The notes under the pieces are model-generated. The model did not search any database, was not told where the DNA came from, and worked only from the letters and a program-made list of their open reading frames with translations. DNA of 64,000 nucleotides from Lucinisca nassula (taxonomy: Eukaryota; Mollusca; Bivalvia; Lucinida; Lucinidae): positions 149,852,082-149,916,081 of the forward strand of contig OY757015.1 of NCBI GenBank assembly GCA_963580285.1, written 5' to 3'. How positions within the stretch are numbered: position 1 is the first letter of the stretch; the number at the start of each line of letters is the position of its first letter. Shown piece by piece: positions 1 through 10,797 of this stretch. Position numbers and translations under genes: made by a program.

Positions 1-93
1 AGCATAAACAACTAAAACACAACTGTCTTTTATGTAGTGATTATTAACTTTTTTTTCTTAAAAAGAACTTCCAAACAACATTCATATTTAAAT

Positions 94-1176
94 TGCACGA
101 CCCGCAGAAAAAGCGACCGACTGAAGTAGGTGGATTTTCTAAGAGTGCCCTAAAATCACCGTGTCATTCTGTCATTCGGTCAGTCTGTCTGTCCGTCCGT
201 AACCCGTTTGTGAAAATTGGTGATAGTGACTTAACCGCTTGGAATATTTAAACAATTTTTGGCATACTGATAGATATCAATGAGTTCTAACCAATGAACT
301 TGCGAAATATTACATTCAACTTAGTATAGCCTCGCCGAGGCGAAAAATGTGAAAATTTTCGAACTGCTTCTCCTCGGAAACTGTTGGGCCGATTGAAGTC
401 AAATTTCATATGGAGCCTCTATGGGATGGGGGAAACCAAAATTTGCTCATGGGGTCCAGGTCACATGACCAAAATGGCTGTCAAGCCATATATGGTCTGT
501 CTGTCTGTCCGTCCGTAACCCGTTTGTGAAAATTGGTGATAGTGACTTAACCGCTTGGAATAGTTAAACAGTTTTTGGCATACTGATAGATATCAATGAG
601 ATCTAACCAATGAACTTGCGAAATATTACATTCCATATAGTATAGCCTCGCCGAGGCGCAAAATTTGAAAATTTTCGAACTGCTTCTCCTCGGAAACAGT
701 TAGGCCGATTGAAGTCAAGTTTCATATGGTGCCTCTATGGGATGGGGGAAACCAAAATTTGCTCATGGGGTCCAGGTCACATGACCAAAACGGCCGCCAA
801 GCCATATGTGGTAAAAACCCTTCAAAAATAGTCTTCTCCAGAACCACTGGGCAGATTTCCACGAAACTTGATAAATAGCATCATGGACGTAGGCCTATCA
901 TAAATTGCTAAAATGGTGACCCTGGGTGGACCTTGACCTTCTTTGTGCCTAGGTCAAACTTTGACACATATGCTTTTGTATTGGAAAAGTGAGAATGCAT
1001 TTTATCCTGCAAACGATTCAGAATACAGTACTAAAGTATAAGATATATTTTTGCTCCTTACGATAAGGCGCATTTATTTGGGGAACCGTTTTAGGTCCAG
1101 GTCACATGACCAAAATGGCCGCCATACCCATATATAGTAACACTCATAAAGCTAAAAGCATCCGGCGGGTCGTGCA
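94..1176. mobile_element. non-autonomous element with 12-bp TIRs and a 316-bp internal tandem duplication
   Basis: TGCACGACCCGC at 94-105 is matched by its reverse complement at 1165-1176. Inside, a block starting with GTCCGTCCGT is repeated at offset 316 (191 and 507), each copy carrying the small palindrome CCTCGCCGAGG. No protein is encoded. The class is unassigned; a DNA transposon derivative is inferred only from the inverted ends. Confidence 0.5.
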
Positions 1177-1273
1177 CTTCAGCTGAAGCACTGGTTACCT
1201 TGTATTATTACCTTGCAAGTCAAAGTATTCAATTTTCTGAATATTTAAATCATGACACATACATTACCGATTG

Positions 1274-2573
1274 TAGCTTACCTGAGCACGAAGTGCTCTT
1301 GATGAGCTATTGTGATCGGTCATTGTTCGTCGTCCGTCTTGCCTCGTCCCTCGTGTGTCGTGCGGCATCAACAATTTTTTTATATGCTAACCACTCATAA
1401 ACTTTTCAGCCAATTTCAATCAAATTTCACAGGAATGTTGCTCAGATGACCCTCTTTAAAATAGCTAAAAATCCTTCAACCCCAATGAACAAGATGGCCA
1501 CCAGAGCTAAAAATAGAAAAATCTTCAAACGGAAACTCCTTCTTTAGCTTTGGGCACATTCCATTCAAACTTCACAGGAATGTTGCTTCGGTGTATAAAT
1601 AGTTTATACAGTTTTGTTCCAATGAACAGAATGGCCACCTGAGCTAAAAATAAAAAAGTCAACAATTTGCTTTAAATGGCAACCCCTCCAATTCCTTGGG
1701 CCAATTTTAATAAAATTATATAGGAATGTTTCTTAGGTGACCCTGTACAAAAATAGTAAATTTTGATCCGCTCTGATGAACAAGATGGCCGCCAAAGCTA
1801 AAAGAAAAAATCTTTAAACGACAACTCCTCCTGTACCCTTTGGCCAATTTCATTCAAGCTTCATAGTGTTGCTAAGGTAACTCCCCACCAACGCGTTTAA
1901 AACGGTTTTATGCTGATAAACAAAATGCCCACCAGAGCTAAAAATAGCAAACGTCAACCATTTGTTTTAATGCCAACTCACCCTGAATCCTTGGGCCTAT
2001 TTCAATCAAATTCATGGAATTTTGGTTAGATGACCCACTACCAAAATAGTTCCGGTGAACAAGATGGCCGCCAGAGCTAAAAATAGAAAAATCTTTAAAC
2101 GACAATTCTCCCTATACCATTGTGCCATTTTCTATCGAACTTCATAGGAATGTTGTTCAGGTGACCTTCTGCCAAAATAGCTAAAACGTTTCTGCTCCGA
2201 TGAACAAGTTGGCTGCAAGATCTGAAATTGAAAAATCCTTCAACGACAACCCCTTCTAAACTCTTTGACCAATTTCATTTAAACTTCATAGGCACGTTGC
2301 TGAGTTGAACTTTTACCAGAATATCTAAAACCCTTTGTCTCGGATGGTTAAAATGGCCGCCTGAGCTAAAATCGAAAAAATGTCAACAACTTGCTTTGAA
2401 GGCAACTCTTCCTAACTTCTTGGGCCAATTTAGTTCAATCTTCTGAGGAATATTGCTTAGATGACCCTTTATCGACTAAGCTAAAATTGTTCTGCTGGCC
2501 GCCAGAACTTTCAGACGCTATGTCACATCTTAAAAATCAGGTGAGCGATTCTGGGACATCTTGGTCTTCTTTT
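1274..2573 (+). repeat. diverged tandem-repeat element, ~140-150 bp units, pearl-like
   Basis: A head related to TTAGCTCACCTGAGC is followed by GTCCGTC-rich sequence, then degenerate units sharing 'AAGATGGCCGCCAGAGCT' and 'GGAATGTTGCTTAGGTGACC'. The end is CAGGTGAGCGATTCTGG. Head, array and tail match the larger array at 33268-35580. Classification as a pearl or helentron-associated element is inference. Confidence 0.55.
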
Positions 2574-2853
2574 TATTAGCTAACCAGAGCCGATGGCTCC
2601 GGGGGAGCTTGTAGCATGGGCAGTTGTCGGTCGTCGCGTCGTATGTCGTCTGTCGTCTGGGGTCAACACTTTCAAAGGACATCTTCACTCAAACTGCTGG
2701 GTCGATCACGCCTAAATTTCACCTATAGCATTCTTGGGCTGGGGGATAGAAAGTTTGTGTTTTTATGATAATCAACTTTATTGTTTGGTTGCTATGTCAA
2801 CTTAGAGTTTCCATAGACTTATGAGGGAAAATTGAAAAATGACATATACTACC
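2574..2853 (+). repeat. head of a second tandem-repeat element, truncated
   Basis: TTAGCTAACCAGAGCC and a GTCGTC-rich stretch repeat the head of the preceding element. The array is missing and the sequence runs into a Naiad 3' end. No gene is seen. Confidence 0.4.
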
Positions 2854-2959
2854 AAGTAGAAGTGGAGACAATGATCAGGAATCGATACAATTAACCCACA
2901 GCTTCCATCAGAGACACCGAAGGGAAAGAAACATAAACATGAAACAACAGACCCTAATG
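2854..2959 (-). mobile_element. Naiad 3'-terminal fragment (type A)
   Basis: Read on the minus strand this ends with the invariant terminus ATCGATTCCTGATCATTG...CACTTCTA. About 105 bp are kept, as expected of a strongly 5'-truncated retrotransposon copy. Confidence 0.75.
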
Positions 2960-2999
2960 CCTTTGCAGATATTTTGACATATTTTAATAGAAATGTTCC

Positions 3000-3447
3000 T
3001 TGAGTAAACTTCTTTCGCCCATATGCTTTTATGCCAACCAATGGGTCCCCTTGGTGTGCCGGGGCCATGCCCCACCTCTTCTATTACATAAAAGGCTATA
3101 TATCATAGACACCATTCGAATCCCAACCCCTAAACCATATATATTCCAGTTCCTTATGATAGGACGTATTCAGTCACACCAACCTGGGGATCCTCTGTTT
3201 GTACTGGGGCCAAGCCCAACCCCCTCCACTTCGTTACTCAGAAACCGTTTTGATCTCCACCCCTAAACCATTAATATTATTGTTCCTTATGCACGTATCT
3301 GAGAAACCGTTCAGAGCCCCAATTCTAAATCATATATATTCACGTTCCTTTTGATAATACGCATTCAGTTACACCAACATGGGGGCCCCGGGTCATGTCC
3401 CGGGTCATGCCCCATCCCTTCACTTCATAAAAAGCCATATATCTCAG
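3000..3447 (+). repeat. short tandem array, ~150-bp units, about 3 copies
   Basis: The phrases CCTAAACCATATATATTC, GTTCCTTATGATAGGACG and GGGGCCATGCCCCA recur with a period near 150. No coding signal is seen. Confidence 0.5.
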
Positions 3448-3689
3448 AATAGAAGTGGAGGCAATGATCAGGAATCGATACAATGATCCCACAGCTCCCA
3501 CCAGAGACACCAAAGGGAAAGAAAAACAAACACGAAACAATAGACCCCAATGGAAACATCAATAGCGGAAAGCCAAAAGGACAGTTACTTTCCCACAAAA
3601 TATCCAACAGGTCATCCAAAATAAAACAACACAAGCGACACAAACACCCAAAGACAAACCAAAACAAAAATAAACCACGACAGAAGAAC
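3448..3689 (-). mobile_element. Naiad 3'-UTR fragment (type A)
   Basis: The 242 bp match the consensus 3' end, from the terminus at 3448 to the CGACAGAAGAAC block at 3689. A short fragment of the same sequence follows in opposite orientation at 3714-3785, so the two form an inverted pair. Confidence 0.75.
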
Positions 3690-3713
3690 TGTTAAAATTT
3701 GTTTAATGTTAGT

Positions 3714-3785
3714 GTTTCTTGCCTTTGGTGTCTTGGCTAGGAAGCATGAGGTAATTGTATCGATTCCTGATTATTGCCATTACTT
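3714..3785 (+). mobile_element. Naiad 3'-end fragment, inverted relative to its neighbour
   Basis: CCTTTGGTGTCTTGG...TTGTATCGATTCCTGAT is the plus-strand form of the conserved terminus, about 70 bp with substitutions. A lone terminus-like tag lies downstream at 3957-3979. Confidence 0.55.
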
Positions 3786-4250
3786 TCATGTTGTATGTGT
3801 TTGAAATTGTACTTTCATTTCTTTTGCTTTCCTGGGCAGCTAGGTGCAGTTTCACAGCGTGCCTGAAGTAAAATATGCATGTACAACCCGGTGTATTTCT
3901 CAGAGTGAATGTACTTAAAAACATTTTGTATGGATATTTTGGGTAGCTGTCAAGTACTAAAATAGAAGTGAAGGCAGTGACCAAACGGTCCAAAACCCAA
4001 TTAATTTTGTATGTTTAACAGAAAATATAAATAAGTACTGAAAAGTTGTATCGTTTGGAAGCAAAGAATACACCAACTGAACGAAAATAGCGGAAGCATT
4101 CAAATGTCAAAATTATGAGCTTATTTTCTATCGATGCACTGAGAGAACCAGCCTTAACAAAAAAACTGGCAAAGTAGTGTGCGCGTGTGTTACTAAATAC
4201 TCATCTTTGAGTTCATCTCCAAGAAAGACACGTTTGTGTTATTGTTGTAG

Positions 4251-4376
4251 ATAACGACGAATGCTCAAGCGGTGCAGCCAACTGTTCTGACACCTGCCTC
4301 AACACTGCCGGGTCTTTCAAGTGTGGCTGTTCGAAGTCTTTTCAAGTACTTGATAACGATAAAAGAACGTGTAAAT
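4251..4376 (+). CDS. internal exon: calcium-binding-type EGF domain of a secreted multi-EGF protein
   Basis: An acceptor (TTGTTGTAG) precedes and a donor (GTAAGT) follows. The exon is 126 nt, phase 1 at both ends, and encodes 42 residues beginning DNDECSSG. The DxDEC start and six cysteines fit a calcium-binding EGF repeat, an extracellular fold with three disulfides used for protein contacts. It is the first exon of this gene visible here, so the start codon and signal peptide must lie left of the window. The donor is ambiguous by 4-7 nt because GTAAAT and GTAAGT overlap; GTAAGT keeps the phase. Confidence 0.8.
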
Positions 4377-4832
4377 GTAAGTGTCACTCTGTTTACATTC
4401 CTGTGCTGTTATCGTTGAGTCTTAATCGCGAGCCATGTGTGTGAAGAAGAAATCATATTTTTCTGGGGTTTTGCCTGATAGTAGTTGAAAAGGACATAAT
4501 AATATTAATCTTATAAAAGCGACAAGTACTTTGGAGTTTAATATCATTCGATAAGATCAAAATTATGTTAATTTTATTTGTGTTTAAGTATACAATGCAT
4601 GTATATAGAGTAGATCTGAGCTAAAGTATCTTGTAGTTGTCTGTAGGTTTCGTTAGTACTGTTTTCGTTTTTTCTGCATTCTTCTAATTTTCATTCATGC
4701 CAATAAATTTGGCATTGTGCGAAATGTCACATGCCCGCAAATCGTTTCTATATCAAATGCCTTCGTGACAATCTATGACTGCCTGAAGGCCATGTTTCAT
4801 TGTGCATTGAGCTGTTATATTGTACCTTTCAG

Positions 4833-4979
4833 ATTGTAGCAATACGGAATACCTCGACGTTGTTTTCATGTCGTGCAATAACTGTCCACCGAATTCCCAC
4901 GTAGTCAACATAACTGCACAATCAGTTAATGATTGCTTATGTGATGGAGGTTTTGAGACCATCGGGAATGAGTGTGTAG
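4833..4979 (+). CDS. internal exon: ephrin-receptor-like (GCC2/GCC3-type) Cys-rich domain
   Basis: After the acceptor CCTTTCAG the phase-1 reading gives DCSNTEYLDVVF..., then CNNCPPNSHVV, then NDCLCDGGF and a final Cys. The CxxCP...A.SVxxCxCxxGF pattern is that of the Cys-rich repeats that accompany EGF domains in SCUBE/SVEP1-like proteins. The length is 147 nt (49 codons), phase 1-1, if the donor is GTTTGT at 4980. A donor GTAGGT at 4976 is also possible but would break the phase. The domain name rests on spacing only. Confidence 0.65.
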
Positions 4980-5832
4980 GTTTGTTCATAAGCATTTTAT
5001 ATATTAATCAATCCAATACTGTCGCAGACACCACCGATATTCTCTCCTTAAGTAAAGAGAGCAAACTTATATGAAAATGGATATAGACTGTCAAAATGAA
5101 AATGCTGACTCGGAATTTCGGCAGTCACAGAGCACACGATAGCGGTCAGTTCTATCTTCTTTTCATTTCAAGGTGCAGCAGTGATGACTTGAGCTGACTG
5201 TAGTCTAAGATCATTTCTATTGTGCTAAATGAAATTATAACATGAACGTAACAAACCAGCAAGAAGCATAAACGCTCCCCCACCAAATCCACAAAGTTAC
5301 GTGCCAATGGAATAATGACATTACACATTCACATGGTATGTAAAGACTACGCGGTAGAGTCGATTTTAAGTAACATTTCAATTATCATTTAAAATATTTA
5401 AAGATTGTGTAATGTTGATGTCACCATTCCTTTGGAATGAGCTACATCACGAGAAAACATTTTGTCATTCGCAACATCAAATCTGTTGATCAGCCTGCGC
5501 ATCTGCGCAGCAATCAGATCTGCAAAACTATACAAAAAGCTGTCACCGACAAGAGGCAGCAATGAAGGCTGAAGATGACTGCGTTTTAAGATCTTTCCTT
5601 TCATGTTTTAACTAATAGAAATATAAATAAAAACAGAAACATGAACGCTCTGTCGCTCAAAATACACAAAGTAACATGACAAGTGTAAAATGCAGGTAGG
5701 TTCAAACTAAGCGGAAGCGAAAAAATAAAATAATTTTAATTGAATTCCCGCTATATATACGTTGTGAATAAGATTATGTTCAATTGAAGACGACCTTGCA
5801 ATTAAATTGTATGGTCCCTCATGTAATTGTAG

Positions 5833-5955
5833 ACTATGACGAGTGTCTGAACAATGACAAAACATGTGACCACTTGTGTGTTAACATCCCTGGTTCGGCG
5901 CACTGCAAGTGTCTTGGTGGGTTCCAGCTAATGCCAGATCTCATCAACTGTGCAG
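5833..5955 (+). CDS. internal exon: EGF-like domain
   Basis: Acceptor TTGTAG, donor GTAAGA, 123 nt, phase 1-1. The reading is (D)YDECLNNDKTCDHLC..., with VNIPGSAHCKC and a last Cys in LINCA. All six EGF cysteines and the central aromatic/Gly region are present. It can be skipped without changing frame, like every internal exon of this gene. The separation of the first four exons (0.4-0.9 kb) is tight compared with later introns. Confidence 0.85.
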
Positions 5956-6321
5956 GTAAGAACTACATTTAAAAGATTAGATAGTATCTTATAATTATGT
6001 TATTATTGTTGTTTTTGTTTGTTTTTTTTTTTTTCATTATGAAAAAATGTATTTGTAATTGTATTGACTATCCATTAAAAGCAGTGCTACACAAACAAAT
6101 CATTGTGGCGAGAATTCTCTTTTCACTCTCGGTTACACTCTAGAATACTGACAAAGGTTGTTGCATAACATTACTGGTGGTTATGTAAGGCAGCGTCTCT
6201 GCGATTATTCACGTATCGTATGCCTCATACTCAGATAGCCACAGCGTGACAGGGCTTGTTTCGCCATGAATGTAAAATATATGTTGGCATAAATAATGTT
6301 GAATTTTTTTTCATGATATAG

Positions 6322-6444
6322 ATCTAGATGAATGCGCATTGGGAACTGACAACTGTGAACACGAGTGTTCCAACACCGAGGGCAGCTTCATCTGCTACTG
6401 TAAACAAGGTTACGAACTCGAGTTTGATGGACATTCGTGCCAGG
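6322..6444 (+). CDS. internal exon: calcium-binding-type EGF domain
   Basis: The acceptor ATGATATAG and donor GTAAGT flank 123 nt in phase 1-1. The reading starts DLDECALGTDNCEHEC and ends DGHSCQ. The DxDEC motif, an Asn-containing stretch (CSNTEGSF) and six cysteines fit a calcium-binding EGF repeat. A TTAA-type MITE begins nine bases after the exon boundary (6454), so the donor is the only intronic sequence left before foreign DNA. Confidence 0.88.
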
Positions 6445-6453
6445 GTAAGTAAC

Positions 6454-6700
6454 TTAACCCATCGATGCCTAGCGGCCTTTCTTGGGGGATATTAGGAAAT
6501 AGTGCAGACCCAGATCAGACGCCGCAAAAAAAAAACGGCATCTTATCTGGGTCTACACTGCTGAAAGTACATACATTTTTGCAAAACTTACCGCAAACAA
6601 AAACAAATCAGACACCTCAAAAATGGGATATTGACAACTCCAAATTCATTACGTCGGAGACTCCACGTTATTATTTCTTACCATTTTGTATCGGGATTAA
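6454..6700. mobile_element. MITE, TTAACCC termini with internal palindrome (copy 1)
   Basis: The left end is TTAACCC and the right end is GGGATTAA. The core is an imperfect palindrome around CAGATCAGACGCCGC. Related copies are at 12531-12759 and 29936-30203. TTAA at both edges suggests a piggyBac-like target duplication (inference). Confidence 0.55.
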
Positions 6701-7799
6701 CGTTTGTGAATCGCAAAACATTAACTCGTGACTGGTTCATAAACGCAAATATGTAATATGCTGAATAGGACTTAAGATTCTGAAAAAGCAGCTGTTGCTG
6801 AAAACAGCCTTTACAGTCCATCAACAGAAGAGAAAAAAATACGATATGCATGTTTTTGTATTACTGGCTATTTCTCTTCTTTATGAAGCTTGGGATGGCT
6901 GTTTTATATGTTTGTATCTTTTACGGATCGACCTTATTTTCTAATCAAACGCTTATTCAAATCCACCCCATTCTTATCAGGGACAGAAAAACAGTGGAAA
7001 CCCGGATCGGACGCCTCGAGATTGGTCTAGAGTGTATGCTAACAAACTTTTTCTTCAAAATCAGAATAAAATATAGGCCATAAACCCCTAAACAACTGGA
7101 ATTGTCAAATATATAACAGTTGAAGAGTCCATTTGTATACAGTGGGACTATGGTTGACAGTGTGGAGCAGATTCTTCACTGTTTGGCTATAGTGATTTTT
7201 ATATTGAGCTCATTTAAAATCATCACTTTAACAAGTTTGTGTATTGATCCCCTCCCTCACAACCCCCAGGTAAGCCCCTCTTTATACGGAGAAAACTTAG
7301 GCTATGGTTTATATTTTAAAGTACCTATTCGGCTGTGGGTAATCTAAAGAGCAATGTGTTATCGTAATGTGGGTTTTGCTGAAGTATACGCAAGAGAGAA
7401 TAGGCAGTTTTTGGTGTCTTGTATGGGAGATAAAATTATATAGATTCTTGAACTTTTCGATTATCACTCATAGAGTCACAATAAACCTCACCTGGACATT
7501 CATTAATTGCAAATCTATGAATTTGGTAATGTTAAATGGCTACTAAATTTTCATGTGTTTTAAGGAGACCATTAGTTATTTTCAACCAGCGTTTGTTGAG
7601 TTTCATGAATTTTATATTATTTCACTACACAGCCTTCTTTCTATTGCCTACTTAATGCTTACGAAACAACGAAAAGCATATATTTGTCAACTCATTGCAT
7701 TGTACCTTTTCGCGACGTAATAAAAAGTTATCCCCTTAAGAGCTCAGCGTTGGATCAACACTGAAACAACTTTGAGTCAACATTGAAACAATGATTATG

Positions 7800-8040
7800 T
7801 TGAGTCCTCGCCGCTGTTTCAATTTGTGATTGTTTGATTTTTGTGTTTTTGGAGAAGTTGCACTGATGGGTTAGGAGGCCTTCATGCGGACTGAAAAAAT
7901 TATTTGACTAAATCGCCTCCCCCCCCTCACACACACACCAGTAAAATTCGTTTTCACTGACCGTTCCAAGGCGGTTCTTCTGTCGCGGGTTATATTTGTT
8001 ATGGTTTGTCTTTTGAGTGAATTTATCGCTTATATTATGT
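7800..8040 (+). mobile_element. Naiad 3'-UTR, first half, split by a SINE
   Basis: GAGTCCTCGCCGCTGTTTC through GTTATGGTTTGTC matches the element's 3' UTR. The copy resumes at 8350-8526 after a SINE insertion. No coding part is retained. Confidence 0.75.
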
Positions 8041-8349
8041 TGTTTACGGCCCCCGCCCATTGGGGCTTGAAGAAATAAATGGGCTGCATGATGCTTCCAC
8101 GCAGAGCTGAATTCGGCCCGCATACGAGTACTGGTAAACCGCTTAGAGGATCCAAGCCTGTCCAGGCAGTGCTGTGCGAGGCGGACCGTCCATACTTATA
8201 AACCCTATTGGTTTCATTGGGCGACAGGGCTTGAGATGTCATTTCATCTCAATGTCGGGTAAAAGTCCCACAAAATTGAAAGCAACGTCTCCAAAATTGC
8301 CTACATAGTTTTGACGGGGACGTTAAACATCAAATCAAACAAACAAACA
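8041..8349 (+). mobile_element. SINE-A inserted in a Naiad 3' UTR
   Basis: The element runs from GGCCCCCGCCCATTGGGG to GACGGGGACGTTAAACATC plus an AAAC-rich tail. It is flanked by the 9-bp duplication ATATTATGT (8032-8040 and 8350-8358). Related copies are at 41880-43385, 42804-43090 and 45235-45570. The 3' half, with CAGGGCTTGAGATGTC and GGGACGTTAAAC, is the most conserved part. Confidence 0.75.
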
Positions 8350-8526
8350 ATATTATGTATTTTGTTTTTGATAGCCAACTGGCCATTTTGTGGGAAAGTA
8401 ACTGTCATTTTGGCTGTCCGCTATTGATGTTTTCATTAGGGTCGAGTTATTTCATGTTTTTGGTGTCACTGATGGGAGCTGTGGGTTAATTGTATCGGTT
8501 CCTGATCATTGCCTTCACTTCTATTT
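8350..8526 (+). mobile_element. Naiad 3'-UTR, second half with 3' terminus
   Basis: Continues the copy begun at 7800 and ends with the type A terminus CCTTCACTTCTATTTT. Two further solitary 21-bp terminus-like tags follow on the other strand at 8574-8594 and 8609-8629. Confidence 0.75.
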
Positions 8527-8713
8527 TGTCAATGTTAATTTATCGTTGCGTCAGCACTGCCTGTGGGGATTAGAAAATAGAAGTGAAGGCAATGAAATTA
8601 GCGATTAGGAAATAGAAGTGAAGGCAATCAATCACATCATACTATTTCCATAAAGGTGTTGTATTGCTTCTTACCGATAAAATTATACAATTTAGACTAT
8701 TTCATGATTGTAG

Positions 8714-8836
8714 ATATTGACGAATGTTTTGAAGGCGGTCTGAACTGCAGCCATATCTGTGTCAACACCGAATCATCGGCGTATTGCACCTGTCCAACTG
8801 GATATCGGTTACAATCAGATACATCTGTTTGCAAAG
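8714..8836 (+). CDS. internal exon: calcium-binding-type EGF domain
   Basis: Acceptor GATTGTAG, donor GTAGAC, 123 nt, phase 1-1. The reading is (D)IDECFEGGLNCSHIC..., then VNTESSAYCTC and a last Cys (VCK). The DIDEC motif and the CVNTE stretch are typical of calcium-binding EGF repeats, where Asp/Glu and a hydroxylatable Asn position coordinate calcium. Confidence 0.88.
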
Positions 8837-8969
8837 GTAGACTTTTTGATTTATAGGACCTTTTGTACACAAACTGTCCATAATTATTTCGAGTATTATT
8901 ACAATGACAAAACAAGTACTAGCAATGAACACATCTAGTATAAATGTTATCAGCTCCCGGATTCAAAGG

Positions 8970-10755
8970 CTCTGAGTGAGCGTACACAGGAGAGGAGGCC
9001 TCCGTCCGTCCGTCGGCCGTCCATCCACCATTTTCAAATGTCTTCTCTAAAACAAATTCCACATGCAGTCTTCTGACAGTGGGAAACACGCATGATCAAG
9101 GTCACATGACCAAGTTTTCCGCCATGCTCAAATATGATAATTTTTTTATAAAAAATCTTCTCCTGAATAACTTGACCGATTGTCTTGAAACGTTATGTTG
9201 CTTCGGATGACTGAGCGCTAAGAAGTTTGCAAAAATGATGACCCTGGTTTGACTTTGACCTAGTTTACATCAATGTCAAATTTGGTTCCTTAGGCATTTA
9301 TCAGTGCGGGAAAAGGAAAAACAATACATTTCTTAAAAAATGTGGTCTTTGGCATGTGAATAGGTACAAAATTAATGTCAACGAATGCTAAATGGCAAGA
9401 TCATTTGAAGGTCTAGGCTAAATGTCGCTTTGATTTCAGGTCCATTAACATTTCAAAATACATTTTCTATAAAAGCCCTGGACCAGTTTCATATCAATAT
9501 TTATGCAGCCTTCTAACAGTAAGTGTTGAAAAAATTGTTCGAATGGTCCACGTTACCTGACCAATATGGCCGCCATGCCCAAAGATGGTGAAAAGCTTGG
9601 AAAATGTTTTCTAGAACCACTGGTTCAATTGTCTTGAAACTTGCTATGTAACATCAGATGACTGAGTACGAACATGTTTGCAGAAATGATAACCTAGGTT
9701 GAGCTTGGTCTACTTAACCTAAAGGTCAGTTTTAGTTCCCTATGCTTTTCAATGGGAAAAACTTAAATCAATGAATTTTTCGAAAAATATTGTGGTATGT
9801 GACATGAGAATAGGTACAACATGAATGTTTATGAATGCTGAAGGTCAGGGTTATATGATGGCCTTGACATAAGGTCGCTTGGATTGCATGCCCATGAACA
9901 TTTCAAAATAAATTTTCTATGCAATCACTGGGCCAATTTCATTTAAATTCTGTATGCAGCCGTTCGACAATGAGGGAACACAAATTGTACAGGTCACATG
10001 ACCAAGATGGCCGCCTTGCTCAAATATGGTAAAAACCTTAAAATATCTTCATCCTCAGAATTACTAAGCCATTGCCTTGAAACTCGGCGTGTTGCTTTGC
10101 GTGACTGAGTTGCGTGACTGAGTACTACAAAGTAGAAGTGACGGCAATGCTCAGGAATCGATACAATTAAGTCACAGCTCAAATCAGAGACACCAAAGGG
10201 AAAGAAACACAAACATGAAACAGCAGACTTTAATGGAAACATCAATAGTGGAAAGCCAAAAGGACAGTTACTTTCCCATAAAATGGCAAATTGGCTGTCC
10301 AAAACAAAATAATATAAGCGACACAAACACCCAAAGACAAACCATCACAAAAATAAACCACGACAGAAGAACAAGTTTGCAAAAAATAGTGACCTTGGTT
10401 TGATCTTGGTCTATTTTACGCAAAGATGGAGATTGGTTCCCTAGGATTTTCAATGGGAGAAATGTGGTGTATGACAAGAAAATAGGTTCAAATTTAATGT
10501 CTATGAATGCTAAAGGTCCATGTCATCTGGTGGTTTTTGCTTCAATTCGCTTGGTTTGAAGCCACTGCGAAAATTACATAAACATTATATATGCAGCCTT
10601 CTGGCAGTAGGGGAACGAAAGTGTTTGTTTTTGGTCCATGTCACATGGCCAAGCTGGCCACCATTCCAAAATAGGGTAAAAACTTTTTTAAAAATCTCCT
10701 ACTCCAGAATCACCCGGCCGTGTGATTGAGAACTACAGTATTTCATAAATTATGA
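8970..10755 (+). repeat. tandem-repeat element, ~430-bp units, with a Naiad fragment inserted
   Basis: The phrases GTCACATGACCAAGATGGCC, CTGGGCCAATTTCAT and ATGACTGAGTACTA recur near 9110, 9560, 9995 and 10640. A GTCCGTCCGTCGGCCGTCC stretch lies near the left end. The unit with the Naiad insertion can be read through against its neighbours. No gene is seen. Confidence 0.55.
10129..10372 (-). mobile_element. Naiad 3'-UTR fragment (type A) in a tandem-repeat unit
   Basis: 244 bp from the terminus (AAAGTAGAAGTG...) to CGACAGAAGAAC. The flanks, GACTGAGTACTAC and AAGTTTGC, rejoin to match the neighbouring repeat units. Confidence 0.75.
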
Positions 10756-10797
10756 ACCAGGATAACCTGGACATACTTGTCAGAATAAAAGATCATA

